Positions 50,519 through 59,191 of a DNA stretch of 64,000 nucleotides are shown piece after piece. The stretch is from NCBI RefSeq assembly GCF_000711725.1, contig NZ_JONP01000003.1:240276-304275 (forward strand), given 5' to 3'. The stretch comes from Roseomonas aerilata DSM 19363 (GTDB taxonomy: Bacteria > Pseudomonadota > Alphaproteobacteria > Acetobacterales > Acetobacteraceae). Numbering within the stretch: the first letter of the stretch is position 1; every line of letters starts with the position of its first letter. The notes beneath the pieces are model-generated. The model made no database searches, was not told the DNA's origin, and worked only from the letters and a program-made list of their open reading frames with translations. The position numbers and the translations under genes were made by a program.

Positions 50519-51313
50519 ATGCTCGAGCACGCGAAGAAGACGCTGCGGATAACCCCGATGAGGGAGCGCGTCTCGCCCGCCGAGTGGCAGGCGCGGATCG
50601 ATTGCGCCGCCTGCTACCGCCTCGTCGCCCATTACGGGATGGCGGACATGATGGCGAACCACATCTCCGTCCGCGTGCCGGGGGAGGACAATGCCTTCCT
50701 CATCAACCCCTACGGCATGATGTACGAGGAGATGACGGCCTCCTCCCTCATCAAGGTCGATATCGACGGCACGATCCTCGACAAGCCGGACTACGGGGAT
50801 TTCGACTTCGGCATCAACCGCGCGGGCTACGTCATCCACTCCGCCATCCACCGCGCCCGGCACGACCTGGACTGCGTGATCCACACGCATACCTGGCCGG
50901 GAATGGCGGTTTCGTCGCTCGAATGCGGGCTGCTGCCGATGACGCAGACGGCGATGCGCTTCACGAAGATCAGCTATCACGAGTACCAGGGCGTGGTGCT
51001 GGACCTGACGGAGCAGGAGGCGCTGGTCGCCAATCTCGGCGAGAACAACGCCATGATCCTGCGGAACCACGGGCTGCTGACCGTCGGCCGCACGGTGGGG
51101 GAGGCCTTCAACGCCCTGCACCGGCTGGAACTCTCCTGCCGTGCGCAGATCGCCGCCATGTCCTGCAACACGCCGCTGCACCCCGTGCCGAAGGCGGTGC
51201 TGGACGCCACCTACCAGAACTACCAGCCGAACGTCCGCAGGCCCTACGGCCTCATGGAATGGCCGGGACTGCTGCGGATGCTCGACCGGCTCGACCCGAG
51301 CTACGCGGAGTAG
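50519..51313 (+). CDS. Class II aldolase/adducin family protein
   Basis: This 264-residue zinc protein resembles fuculose-phosphate aldolase and its relatives. The metal site is CVIHTHTWPGMAV, and MILRNHGLLTVG supplies another His. The nearby MANHISVRVPG and LINPYGMMYEEM are family segments. Its substrate is unknown; such proteins also decarboxylate or epimerise organic acids. GAGAGG lies 6 bases before the ATG. It is probably expressed with or near tcuAB, as the gap is about 110 bases. Confidence 0.88.
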   Translation: MLEHAKKTLRITPMRERVSPAEWQARIDCAACYRLVAHYGMADMMANHISVRVPGEDNAFLINPYGMMYEEMTASSLIKVDIDGTILDKPDYGDFDFGINRAGYVIHSAIHRARHDLDCVIHTHTWPGMAVSSLECGLLPMTQTAMRFTKISYHEYQGVVLDLTEQEALVANLGENNAMILRNHGLLTVGRTVGEAFNALHRLELSCRAQIAAMSCNTPLHPVPKAVLDATYQNYQPNVRRPYGLMEWPGLLRMLDRLDPSYAE

Positions 51314-51326
51314 CGCGAGCCGCGGC

Positions 51327-51800
51327 TCAGGCGGCGATCGAGAGGTTGGGGGCCTCGGCCGGGCGCGCGGCCGCGCTCGGCTCCAACTCCAGCACGTCGA
51401 TGCCGTTCCCAGTGCCGGGATCGAAGCGGGCAGCGACCTCCACCCCGCGCCGGGCGTCGAGGCCGACCGCCATGACCGCCAACGCGTACTCGCGCCCCGA
51501 CCCGATGGCGGTGAAGCCGTCCTCCACCGCCCATTTTCCGTCGCGCCCGTGCAGCCAGCAGCGGCCGTCCGGCAGCACCTCGATCGCCGTGCACCAACGG
51601 TCGGAGGCCTGGCCGTCCGGGCGGCCGGTCAGGCCCTCGAGCCAGTCCAGCACGGCGCAGGCCACGTACCAGTCGCCGGTCGCGCCCAGCAGGCGGCCAT
51701 CCGGTGTTCGGCGGATCTTTGTCGAGGAATAAGTGGTGGTGCCGACGCTGACCCGCCGGTCGCCGACGAGCGCCTTGCCGTCCCACGCGATGGTCGTCAT
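51327..51800 (-). CDS. Ntn-hydrolase (proteasome/HslV-like) protein, orphan
   Basis: This 157-residue protein starts MTTIAWDGKALVGDRRVS, the pattern of HslV and proteasome beta subunits, where Thr after the start Met becomes the catalytic N-terminal residue. It also has TKIRRTPDGRLLGATGDW and FTAIGSGREYALAVMAVG, with conserved Gly-rich turns. No HslU/Clp ATPase is next to it, so it is not the standard HslUV protease. Similar orphan proteins occur in phages and alphaproteobacteria; function unknown. An inverted repeat (51825-51844) lies 25 bases upstream of its start. Confidence 0.75.
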   Translation of the reverse strand: MTTIAWDGKALVGDRRVSVGTTTYSSTKIRRTPDGRLLGATGDWYVACAVLDWLEGLTGRPDGQASDRWCTAIEVLPDGRCWLHGRDGKWAVEDGFTAIGSGREYALAVMAVGLDARRGVEVAARFDPGTGNGIDVLELEPSAAARPAEAPNLSIAA

Positions 51801-51824
51801 GCGGATGACCCCCGAATGTGTTCT

Positions 51825-51844
51825 TCATCACATTTAAGTGATGA
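51825..51844. promoter_or_regulatory. Palindrome upstream of Ntn-hydrolase gene
   Basis: TCATCAC-ATTTAA-GTGATGA has perfect 7-bp arms with an A/T-rich spacer in otherwise GC-rich DNA. It lies 25 bases before the minus-strand start, where an operator overlapping the promoter would be expected. Confidence 0.5.
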
Positions 51845-51922
51845 TTCACTAGTCGGGCAAGCTGAACCGCGCGACAGCGCGGCGCTGATGCGAATTCGCA
51901 ACAAGAGGTCGGTGAAGCGCCG

Positions 51923-52885
51923 CTAGTTCACGCTGGCACCGGAAAGCCGCACGACGGTGGCCCAGCGGGCAATCTCCTTGTCCAGAAAGGCGCCGAACTC
52001 CTCGGGCGTGCTGCCCACGGGGTCCGCACCCTGCTCGATCATCTGGCGCTCGATGTCCGGGCGGCGGACGGCGGCTGCGGCATCGGCGGAGACGCGCTCC
52101 ACCACCTCCCGCGGAGTGCCGGCAGGCCCCAGGATCCCGAACCAGGAGGAGGCGTCGAACCCCTCGAAGCCGAGTTCCGCCATGGTCGGCACCTCCGGGG
52201 AGGAGCGGGAGCGAGCGAGGGTGGAGACCGCGAGCGCGCGGAGCTTGCCGGCCCGGATCTGCTCGATGACCGAGGGGATGGTCGCGAACATGAAGTCGAT
52301 CCGCCGTGTCAGCAGGTCATTCAGCGCGACCGCGCCGCGATAGGGCACGTGCGTGGTCTGCACCCCCGCCATCCCGTCCATCATCGCGCTGGCGAGGTGC
52401 GAGGAGGTGCCGACGCCGGTCGAACCGTAGGAGAGGCCGCCCGGCCGCTGCTTCGCCAGCGCCACCAGCTCGGCCACGCTGCGGGCCGGCGAGTCCGGCG
52501 CGACCACGAGGATGTTCGGCACCGAGGCCAGAAGGCTGACCGGCGCCAGGTCCCGCCGCGTGTCGTAGGGCATCGTCCGATAGAGCGACTGGTTGACCGC
52601 CAGTGGCCCGACCGAGGCGACGAGCAGCGTGTAGCCATCGGGCGCCGAGCGGGCGACGTATTCCGTGCCGATATTGCCCCCGGCGCCCGCGCGGTTCTCG
52701 ATCACCACCGGCTGGCCCCAGCGCTCCGAGAGAAGGTTGCCGACGAGGCGGGCGATGATGTCCGTCGTGCCGCCGGCGGTGAAGGACACGACGATCCGCA
52801 CCGGCCGGTCGGGCCAAGCCGCGAGGGCGGGGCCGGCGAGGGTCAGGGCAGGGGCAGCGAGCAGCAGGGCGCGGCGCGTCGTCAT
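51923..52885 (-). CDS. Bug/TctC-family periplasmic solute-binding protein
   Basis: This 320-residue exported receptor has a signal peptide MTTRRALLLAAPALTLAGPA ending near ALA. It continues WPDRPVRIVVSFTAGGTTD and VVIENRAGAGGNIGTE, then HVPYRGAVALNDLL. GGAGGAAA precedes the ATG. It probably delivers a carboxylic acid to a TTT transporter whose membrane genes are not in this window. It is divergent from another Bug gene at 52990, with 104 bases between. Ancient duplication is likely, but the two proteins differ in most positions. Confidence 0.9.
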   Translation of the reverse strand: MTTRRALLLAAPALTLAGPALAAWPDRPVRIVVSFTAGGTTDIIARLVGNLLSERWGQPVVIENRAGAGGNIGTEYVARSAPDGYTLLVASVGPLAVNQSLYRTMPYDTRRDLAPVSLLASVPNILVVAPDSPARSVAELVALAKQRPGGLSYGSTGVGTSSHLASAMMDGMAGVQTTHVPYRGAVALNDLLTRRIDFMFATIPSVIEQIRAGKLRALAVSTLARSRSSPEVPTMAELGFEGFDASSWFGILGPAGTPREVVERVSADAAAAVRRPDIERQMIEQGADPVGSTPEEFGAFLDKEIARWATVVRLSGASVN

Positions 52886-52989
52886 GTTTCCTCCGCATCG
52901 GCCATCTTCGGCGGCCGTCTTCCGTGATCGTCGCAAGGGCGTAGGCTGGGACGCAAGCGCGGCCTTGGCGGCCGATCGGAGGAGATGAC

Positions 52990-53955
52990 ATGAACACGAC
53001 ACGGCGCGGATTGCTGGCCGCCTCGGGCGCAGCGCTGGCCATGCCGGCGCTGGCTGCCTGGCCGGAGCGGACTGTGAGCCTCGTGGTCCCCTACACCGCC
53101 GGCGGCTCGACCGACGTGGTGGCGCGGCTGCTGGCGCCCCGGCTGCAGGCGATCCTTGGCCAGTCCTTCGTGGTGGACAACCGCACGGGGGCGGGCGGCT
53201 CGATCGGCACCGCGACGGTGGCGCGCGGGCCGGCGGACGGCACCGTCTTCCTCGTCTCCTCCGCCAGCAACCACGTGATGTACCCGATCGTGGCACCCGG
53301 CAGCATGCCGGACCCGCGGGGAGCCTTCGCCGGGGTCTCCCAACTGGCCGATATCCCGCTGGCGCTGACCGTCGCGAACCGGTTGGGTGTTTCCGACATG
53401 GCGGGGCTGCTGGCGCTGCTGAAGCGCGAGCCCGGTAGGCACTCCTTCGCCTCCTCCGGCGTCGGCGGCTCGCAGCACCTGGCGGGGGAGCTCTTCGCGA
53501 TGCGGGCAGGGGTGGACATCGTCCATGTCCCCTATCGGGGCGGCGGGCCGGCGCTGAACGACCTCGTGGCCGGGCAGGTCTCGCTCGCCTTCCTCAACCT
53601 GCCGACCGCCCTGCCGCAGGCCGAGGCCGGAAAGGTGAAGATCCTGGCGGTGGCCGGGGAGAAGCGCTCGGCGCTGAAGCCCGACATCCCCACGGTGACG
53701 GAACTCGGCGTGCAGGGCTTCGCGGTGCGGTCCTGGACCGCCCTCTTCGCCCCGCGCGCGACGCCGCCCGAGATCGTGACGCGGCTCAGCGGGGCGGTTC
53801 GGCAGGCGCTAGAGGAACCGGGCATGAAGGCCCGCTTCGCGGAGCTTGGGGCGGAGGCCGAGGTTTCCACCCCCGCCGAGCTGGACAGCTTCGTGCGCGA
53901 CGAGTTCGTGTTGTGGGAACCGGTGATCCGCGCCGCGAAGGTCACGGCGCAGTAG
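52990..53955 (+). CDS. Bug/TctC-family periplasmic solute-binding protein
   Basis: This 321-residue receptor is the third of its family in the window. Signal peptide: MNTTRRGLLAASGAALAMPA, ending near ALA; the two Arg could suit the Tat route. Core motifs are WPERTVSLVVPYTAGGSTD, FVVDNRTGAGGSIGTA and VHVPYRGGGPALNDLVAG. GGAGATGAC precedes the ATG. It is probably a carboxylate receptor. A strong hairpin follows its stop. The presence of two divergent receptors beside tcuAB suggests specialised uptake for carboxylic acids. Confidence 0.9.
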   Translation: MNTTRRGLLAASGAALAMPALAAWPERTVSLVVPYTAGGSTDVVARLLAPRLQAILGQSFVVDNRTGAGGSIGTATVARGPADGTVFLVSSASNHVMYPIVAPGSMPDPRGAFAGVSQLADIPLALTVANRLGVSDMAGLLALLKREPGRHSFASSGVGGSQHLAGELFAMRAGVDIVHVPYRGGGPALNDLVAGQVSLAFLNLPTALPQAEAGKVKILAVAGEKRSALKPDIPTVTELGVQGFAVRSWTALFAPRATPPEIVTRLSGAVRQALEEPGMKARFAELGAEAEVSTPAELDSFVRDEFVLWEPVIRAAKVTAQ

Positions 53956-53970
53956 CGGGGCACAACGAAA

Positions 53971-54004
53971 AGGGCCGCCCGGGTTCCCCCGGGCGGCCCT
54001 TCTC
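53971..54004. terminator. Bidirectional terminator hairpin
   Basis: Arms 53971-53983 and 53988-54000 form a perfect 13-bp stem with a TTCC loop between the convergent Bug and RND genes. Runs of A before (minus strand T) and TCT after give weak tracts on both sides. Confidence 0.75.
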
Positions 54005-54022
54005 ACGTCCTTCGGCCAGTGG

Positions 54023-57000
54023 CTATTCCGCCGGGGCAGGATGGGCGGCGGGCGGCACGGCGCGCGAGCCGCGACGGAGCCGCCCGACCGCGCTGCCGAG
54101 CGCATCGAAGCCGAGATAAAGCACGGGCGTCACGAAGAGCGTCAGCGCCTGGCTGACCGCCAGGCCGCCCACGACGGCGAGGCCGAGCGGCTGGCGCAGC
54201 TCGGCCGCGGCGCCCCAGCCGGCGGCGATCGGCACCGCGCCGGCGGCGGCGGCGAGCGTCGTCATGATGATCGGACGGAAGCGGAGAAGGCAGGCCTCCC
54301 GCACCGCCGTCAGCGCGTCCACGCCCTCCCGCTGCCGGCTGAGCGCCACGTCCACGATCATGATGGCGTTCTTCTTCACCAGCCCGATCAGCAGCAGCAC
54401 ACCGATCACGCCGATGACCGAGAGATCCATCCCGAAGAGCCAGAGCGTGGCCAGCGCACCCAGCGCCGCCGCGGGCAGGCCGGAGAGAATGGTCAGCGGG
54501 TGGATGAGGCTCTCGTAAAGGACGCCGAGCACGACATACATCACCAGCACGGCGGCCAGGATCAACGCGCCCTGGCCGGCCAGTGCCTGCTGGAAGACCT
54601 GCGCCGTGCCGGAGAAGGCCCCGATGACGCCGAGCGGCGGCTGCATCTCGGCCTGGGTCGCCATGATGGCTTCCGTCGCCGCGCCGAGGGAGACGCCAGG
54701 CGCGAGGTTGAAGCCGATGGTCACCGCCGGCAGCTGGCCCTGGTGCCCGACCGTCAGCGGCCCGGTGCCGCGCTGCACCGTCGCCAGCGCGCTCAGCGGC
54801 ACGAGGCGGCCCGTGTTGGAGCGAAGATAGAGCTTCTGCAGCCCGTTCTCGTCCCGCTGGTCCTCCGGCAGGGCCTCCACGATGACTGGGTAGGCATTTG
54901 CCTGGGCGTAGATGGTCGAGATCTGCCGCGCGCCAAAGGCGGAGTAGAGGGCCTGGCGCACCTGGTCCACCGTCACGCCGAGGGCCGCCGCCCGATCGCG
55001 GTCCACCTGCACCGAGACCACGGGGGCGTCGAGCTGGAGGTCGGTGTTCACGTCCTGCAGCAGCGGGTTGCTCCGCAGCCGGGCCGCGAGGCGCTGGGAG
55101 AAGTCGTAGAGCGGCCCGGATTCGAGCCCTTGCAGCGTGTAGATATAGAGGGTGCGCGATTGGCGGGCGCCGAAGTTGAGGTTCTGGATCGGCTGGAGGA
55201 AGACCTGCATGCCCGGCACGCTGGAGGTTTCGCGGCGGAGCTGCTGGATGACCTCCTGGACCGGCGGGCGCTGGTTCCGCGGCTTCAGCTCGATGAACAT
55301 GCGCCCCTGGTTGATCGAGAGGCTCTGCCCGACCGCGCCCACGTTGGAGGCGACCGTCTCGACATAGGGGTTCGCCTTGATGATCCGGGCGACCTCCCCC
55401 TGCAGTTCCACCATTGCCTCGTAGGAGGCGTCGCGCGGGCCCTCGGTCGCGCCGTTGGCGAGGCCGGTGTCCTCGATCGGGAAAAAGCCCTTGGGCATGG
55501 CGACGGCCAGCCAGCCGGCCGCGACGAGGGAGGCGAAGAACACCGCCCAGACCACCAGCCGGAACCGCAGCGCGAGGCCGAGGCCCCAGGCATAGGCCCG
55601 CTCCACCGCCTTGAAGCCGCGCTCGAGGAAGGCGTCCACCCGGCCCGGCGGCGAATGGGCCGGCAGCCAGGAGGCCATAAGCGGGGTGAGGGTGAGGGAG
55701 ACGAAGCAGGACACCGCGACTGCCAGCGAGACGGTGGCGGCGAAGGCGTTGAACACGCGCCCCACCACGCCGCCCATGAGCAGGATCGGCAGGAAGACGG
55801 CGGTGAGGGAGAGGGTGATCGAGATGATCGTGAAGCCGATCTCCCGCGAGCCCTTCAGCGCCGCCTCGAAGGGGTTCATCCCCTCCTCCACGTGCCGGAC
55901 AATCGATTCCAGCATGACGATGGCGTCGTCCACGACGAGGCCCACCGCCAGTGTCAGGGCCAGCAGGGTCACGTTGTCGATGCCGTAGCCCAGCAGGTAC
56001 ATCAGCCCGAAGGTGCCGCAGAGCGAGATCGGCACGGCGACCATCGGGATCAGCGTCGCCAGCAGCCGCCGCAGGAAGAGCCAGACCACCAGCACGACGA
56101 GGCCGATGGCGATCAGCAGGCTTTCCTGCACGTCGTGCACGGCGGCCCGGATGGAGGCGGAGCGGTCGAGTGCCACGTCGAGCTGCGAGCCCGGCGGCAG
56201 GGCCGCGCGGAGTGCCGGGAGGGCGGCGATGACGCCGTCCACCACCTCCACCGTGTTCGCGTCGGGCTGGCGCTGCACGGCGAGCGTCAGGCCGCGCACC
56301 CCGTTGCGGTAGGAGGCGACACGGTCGTTCTGCACGCCGTCCACCACATCCGCCACCTCCGAGAGGCGCACCTGGGCGCCGGACCGGCCGGCGATGACGA
56401 GATTGCCGAACGCCTCGGCATCCGGCGGCTGATCGTTCGCGCGCAGCACCAACTGCTGCCGCTGGCCGCTGAGCGTGCCGACCGGCGTGTTCGAATTGGC
56501 CGTCGCGACCGCGCTGCTCACCTGGTCCAGCGTGAGCCCCATGGCGGCCAGCCGGTCCGCCCGCATCCGTACCCGGACGGAGAAGAGCTGCTCGCCATAG
56601 GTCACCACCTGCGCGACGCCCGGCACGCGGGAGAGGGCGGGGGAGACGAGGGTCGAGGCAATGTCGTTCAGTTGGTAGAGCGGCACGTCGCCGCCCGAGA
56701 GCGTCAGCAGCACCACCGGTGCGTCGGCCGGGTTCGCCTTCCGGTAGGAGGGCGGCTGCGTCATCTCGATCGGCAGGCGCCGCTGGGCGCGGGTCAGCGC
56801 CGCCTGCACGTCCTGCGCGGCCGCGTCGATGTTCCGGTTGAGCACGAATTGCAGCGTGATCTGCGTCGTGCCCTGGCCGGAGGTGGACGAGATCTGGTCG
56901 ATGCCGGTGATGGTGGAGAACTCACGCTCCATCGGCAGGGCGACGGAGGTGGCCATGGTGTCCGGGCTCGCGCCGGGAAGCTGGGCGCTGACCGTGATGA

Positions 57001-57130
57001 CCGGGAAGTCCACCCGCGGCACGGCGGCCACTGGCATGGACAGGTAGCCCATGATGCCCGCGAGCACGATGGCCACCGAGAGGAGCCCGGTCATGACCGG
57101 GCGGCGGATGAAGACGGCGGAAAGGTTCAT
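54023..57130 (-). CDS. RND multidrug efflux transporter (MdtB/MdtC-like)
   Basis: This 1035-residue inner-membrane pump has the usual twelve helices and two large periplasmic loops. It starts NLSAVFIRRPVMTGLLSVAIV. The proton relay in TM4 is LALTLAVGLVVDDAIVMLESIV. Other landmarks are EREFSTITGIDQISSTSGQG in the pore region and PMVAVPISLCG. It resembles the MdtB/MdtC branch more than AcrB. It overlaps the fusion protein gene in an ATGA (57127-57130). No outer-membrane TolC homologue is encoded nearby. Substrates cannot be predicted. Confidence 0.93.
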   Translation of the reverse strand: MNLSAVFIRRPVMTGLLSVAIVLAGIMGYLSMPVAAVPRVDFPVITVSAQLPGASPDTMATSVALPMEREFSTITGIDQISSTSGQGTTQITLQFVLNRNIDAAAQDVQAALTRAQRRLPIEMTQPPSYRKANPADAPVVLLTLSGGDVPLYQLNDIASTLVSPALSRVPGVAQVVTYGEQLFSVRVRMRADRLAAMGLTLDQVSSAVATANSNTPVGTLSGQRQQLVLRANDQPPDAEAFGNLVIAGRSGAQVRLSEVADVVDGVQNDRVASYRNGVRGLTLAVQRQPDANTVEVVDGVIAALPALRAALPPGSQLDVALDRSASIRAAVHDVQESLLIAIGLVVLVVWLFLRRLLATLIPMVAVPISLCGTFGLMYLLGYGIDNVTLLALTLAVGLVVDDAIVMLESIVRHVEEGMNPFEAALKGSREIGFTIISITLSLTAVFLPILLMGGVVGRVFNAFAATVSLAVAVSCFVSLTLTPLMASWLPAHSPPGRVDAFLERGFKAVERAYAWGLGLALRFRLVVWAVFFASLVAAGWLAVAMPKGFFPIEDTGLANGATEGPRDASYEAMVELQGEVARIIKANPYVETVASNVGAVGQSLSINQGRMFIELKPRNQRPPVQEVIQQLRRETSSVPGMQVFLQPIQNLNFGARQSRTLYIYTLQGLESGPLYDFSQRLAARLRSNPLLQDVNTDLQLDAPVVSVQVDRDRAAALGVTVDQVRQALYSAFGARQISTIYAQANAYPVIVEALPEDQRDENGLQKLYLRSNTGRLVPLSALATVQRGTGPLTVGHQGQLPAVTIGFNLAPGVSLGAATEAIMATQAEMQPPLGVIGAFSGTAQVFQQALAGQGALILAAVLVMYVVLGVLYESLIHPLTILSGLPAAALGALATLWLFGMDLSVIGVIGVLLLIGLVKKNAIMIVDVALSRQREGVDALTAVREACLLRFRPIIMTTLAAAAGAVPIAAGWGAAAELRQPLGLAVVGGLAVSQALTLFVTPVLYLGFDALGSAVGRLRRGSRAVPPAAHPAPAE

Positions 57131-58317
57131 CGAGCGGCTGCCTGCGCCTGGGGCGCCGCATCCGGTGCCTGACCGCCCTGGGCTTGGGGCCGCCCGCCGC
57201 CGGGCGCCTGCCCGGGGGTGCGGACCGCAACGCGGGCACCGTCGCGCAGGCGCTCGATGCCCTCGGTGACCACGCGCTCGCCATCGGCGACGCCGCCCTC
57301 GATGACGGCGCGGCCGGAGGCGTAGCGTAGCACCTTCACTTGGACGCGCCGGGCGGTGTTCTCTGGCGTCACGGCGTAGAGGAAGTTGCCGCCCTGGCCC
57401 ACGCGCACCGCGGCGACGGGGACGGAGGTGGCCTGGGCATCGGTGCGCGGGACCATCACCACTTCCAGGTACTGGCCGGGCCAGAGCCGCGAGGCCTCGT
57501 TCGGGAAACGCGCCTTGAGCTGGATCGTGCCGGTGGTGGTGTCCACGGCGCTGTCGACGAAGACCAGCTCCCCCTGGGCCGGGCGGGCGGCCTCCCCCGG
57601 GGGCTGGGCCCGCACGCGGGGCGTTTCGTTCCGGCCCTGGGCGGCGCGCAACTCGGCCAGCCAGCGCTCGGGCACGGAGAAGGCGACGAGGATCGGGTCG
57701 GTCTGGGTGATGGTGGCCAGCACCGCGCCCTCCGAGGCGCGGACGAAGTTGCCGGCCTTGTAGGGCAGGTTGCCCAGTCGGCCAGGGGCCTCGGCCCGGA
57801 TGGTCGCGAACTCGATGGCCAGCCGCGTCTGCGCCACGATCGCCTCGCCGGCCTTCACGGTGGCGGCCAGGGCGGTCGCATCCGCGCTCGCCTGCTCGGC
57901 CCGCTGGGCGGAGGCATAGGCGTCGGAGCGGAGGGAGGCGTAGCGGCGGGCGTCGGACTGGGCGCGCTCAAGCTGGGCGCGATCGCGGGCGAGGTTCGCC
58001 TCCTGCTGGGCGAGCTGGGCCTGGGCGGTGCGGGAGTCGAGGGTGAAGAGCAGGTCCCCGGCCTTCACCAACTGCCCCTCCTCGACATGCAGCCGCTCGA
58101 TTTGCCCATCCACCCGGGAGCGCACGGAGATCACCGAGATCGGCTGGGCTGTCCCGTTCGCCGTTACCTCCACCGGCACCGCGCCGACGGTGGCCGGCGC
58201 GACGGCGACCGAGACCGGCGGCCCGCCCTCCTGGCCAGGAGGCGTGGCCGGGGCCTGTGCCAGCGCGGGGCTCGCCGCACCGAGAGCAAGGCAGAAAGCA
58301 GCGAGGACTGCGCGCAT
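57127..58317 (-). CDS. RND efflux membrane fusion protein (MdtA/AcrA-like)
   Basis: This 396-residue periplasmic adaptor links the pump to an outer-membrane channel. The start at 58317 follows GGAA at 7 bases and gives signal MRAVLAAFCLALGAASPALA. The barrel-sandwich domain contains RSRVDGQIERLHVEEGQLV and the second half NLPYKAGNFV, separated by a coiled-coil hairpin rich in Ala, Gln and Arg (about 100-170). The C-terminus ends with a Pro/Gly/Gln tail. It is coupled to the RND gene. A 5' extension to a GTG at 58347 is possible. Confidence 0.9.
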   Translation of the reverse strand: MRAVLAAFCLALGAASPALAQAPATPPGQEGGPPVSVAVAPATVGAVPVEVTANGTAQPISVISVRSRVDGQIERLHVEEGQLVKAGDLLFTLDSRTAQAQLAQQEANLARDRAQLERAQSDARRYASLRSDAYASAQRAEQASADATALAATVKAGEAIVAQTRLAIEFATIRAEAPGRLGNLPYKAGNFVRASEGAVLATITQTDPILVAFSVPERWLAELRAAQGRNETPRVRAQPPGEAARPAQGELVFVDSAVDTTTGTIQLKARFPNEASRLWPGQYLEVVMVPRTDAQATSVPVAAVRVGQGGNFLYAVTPENTARRVQVKVLRYASGRAVIEGGVADGERVVTEGIERLRDGARVAVRTPGQAPGGGRPQAQGGQAPDAAPQAQAAAR

Positions 58318-58521
58318 GCGTTGGTTCCGGGCTGTGATTCCGCTCACTCTCGCTTGCGGACCGCTGGTTCGAAAAGGACGATGTTAAGTGTTCTGTCGAT
58401 CCTGAGACAATTTGTTGCGTCTCGGATATCTATTTAGGCGTAAGAACCGTCGAAGTCGCGGCAACCGGGCGTCCCGTGAACGCCTATATGGTGTCAGCCA
58501 GGGATCCGGAAGCATTCTCTA

Positions 58522-59181
58522 ATGAGATTAAGGTTAGGTATTCGTGATGCGCTTCACGGCGTGTGCAGCCCTGGCCCCAGCCGCGCCTCCCGCAGGGCAT
58601 TGCTGACGGCAGCCCTCCTCCTCCCTGCCGCCCCGGTACGGGCCCAGGCAGGCGCCTCGGGGGTGGTGGAGACGCTGCACGCGGCCCTGATCGGGGTGAT
58701 GCGCGATGCCCGGCGCCTGGGCGTCCGCGGGCGGCTGGACCGCCTCCGACCGGTCATGCAGTCGGCCTTCGACCTTCCAGCGATGACGCGGATCGCGGTC
58801 GGGCCCGCTTGGTCCGGCATCGCGCCAGACCAGCAGGCGGCGCTCGTGGCCGCCTTCTCCGACTGGACGATCGCGACCTATGCGAACCGCTTCGACGGCT
58901 ATTCGGGCGAAAGCTTCGCCACCACGGGCGAGTCGACCCTCGCGAACGGGGATCACCTCGTGCGCACCGTGCTGAACCGGGTGAACAACGCGCCCGTGCA
59001 GCTCAACTACCTCCTGCGGCAGGGGCAGGGGGCGTGGCGGATCGTGGATATCTATCTCACCGGCACGATCAGCGAACTCGCCTCCCGCCGGGCCGAGTTC
59101 GCCACTCTCCTGCGCGAGGGTGGGGCGGAGCGGCTGACGGCAGAGCTGCGGCGCCGGGCGGCGGACCTGCTGCGGGCCTGA
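58522..59181 (+). CDS. hpnM: HpnM/MlaC-like periplasmic lipid-binding protein
   Basis: This 219-residue exported protein has an Arg-rich N-terminus and hydrophobic signal RRALLTAALLLPAAPVRA. The rest matches the MlaC/Ttg2D fold: MRLNR-less but with DLPAMTRIAVGPAWSGI, ALVAAFSDWTIATYANRF, and WRIVDIYLTGTISELASRRAEF. In Mla it ferries phospholipid across the periplasm; HpnM is the hopanoid-cluster member of this family. Its neighbours MlaA and HpnN on the opposite strand support the HpnM name. The symbol is an inference from context. The ATG at 58522 has GGAAG about 10 bases upstream. Confidence 0.75.
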   Translation: MRLRLGIRDALHGVCSPGPSRASRRALLTAALLLPAAPVRAQAGASGVVETLHAALIGVMRDARRLGVRGRLDRLRPVMQSAFDLPAMTRIAVGPAWSGIAPDQQAALVAAFSDWTIATYANRFDGYSGESFATTGESTLANGDHLVRTVLNRVNNAPVQLNYLLRQGQGAWRIVDIYLTGTISELASRRAEFATLLREGGAERLTAELRRRAADLLRA

Positions 59182-59191
59182 GCCGGCGTCT

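Noticed and set aside
51327..51800. Member of the HslUV protease
   Set aside because: No HslU gene is next to it, and the sequence beyond the first 20 residues departs from HslV; it is kept as an orphan Ntn protein.
54041..57172. 1043-codon plus-strand frame across the RND gene
   Set aside because: It mirrors the RND transporter and consists of low-complexity Gly/Arg/His/Glu runs, a codon-phase artefact.
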